The notes under the pieces are model-generated. The model was not told where the DNA came from. It made no database searches and saw nothing but the letters and a program-made list of their open reading frames with translations. From Hydrogenophaga sp. (GTDB lineage: Bacteria > Pseudomonadota > Gammaproteobacteria > Burkholderiales > Burkholderiaceae_C), in NCBI GenBank assembly GCA_025458415.1, contig JALOSN010000094.1:1-5491 (forward strand): 5,491 nt of DNA. The letters run 5' to 3'. Made by a program: the position numbers and the translations under genes. Position 1 is the stretch's first letter, and each line of letters opens with the position of its first letter. Shown here piece after piece: positions 5,440-5,491 of this stretch.

Positions 5440-5491
5440 GACAGTTGGGGACATGCAGGTTGGGTGGCCGGGTTTGATGGATTCTCGGGGT

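Overview
This is a GC-rich, densely packed bacterial stretch in which every supported gene lies on the minus strand, so transcription runs from high to low coordinates. The composition, short overlaps, lipoprotein signal and polysaccharide gene families suggest a Gram-negative proteobacterium, perhaps a betaproteobacterium (Burkholderiales). The taxon is an inference from style, not from a marker gene. The content is that of a surface-polysaccharide (exopolysaccharide, capsule or LPS) biosynthesis locus.

Layout in transcription order: (1) an SGNH/GDSL-like lipoprotein (4498-5439); (2) a 163-base intergenic region holding a well-formed candidate sigma-54 (-24/-12) promoter, with a palindrome, a dyad and a direct repeat upstream of it; (3) a tight six-gene run encoding a glycerophosphodiester phosphodiesterase-like enzyme (3699-4334), a HAD phosphatase or phosphomutase (3077-3709), a divergent nucleotidyltransferase (2343-3080), a small cupin (2017-2337), a second, canonical nucleotidyltransferase (1253-2023) and a WavE-family LPS/polysaccharide protein (171-1244), with junctions ranging from 11-base overlaps to 8-base gaps; (4) after 78 bases, the first 30 codons of a third sugar-nucleotide pyrophosphorylase-type protein (1-92), cut by the window edge.

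Working model (inference): the six-gene run is one transcription unit driven by the sigma-54 promoter. It would make and transfer an activated building block. The phosphodiesterase would cleave a phosphodiester, the HAD enzyme would act on a phosphomonoester, the paired nucleotidyltransferases would activate a phosphorylated compound as an NDP derivative, the cupin would bind or isomerise an intermediate, and the WavE protein would take part in assembling or decorating the polysaccharide. The substrate cannot be read from the sequence. No RNA genes, mobile elements, CRISPR arrays or convincing intrinsic terminators were seen.
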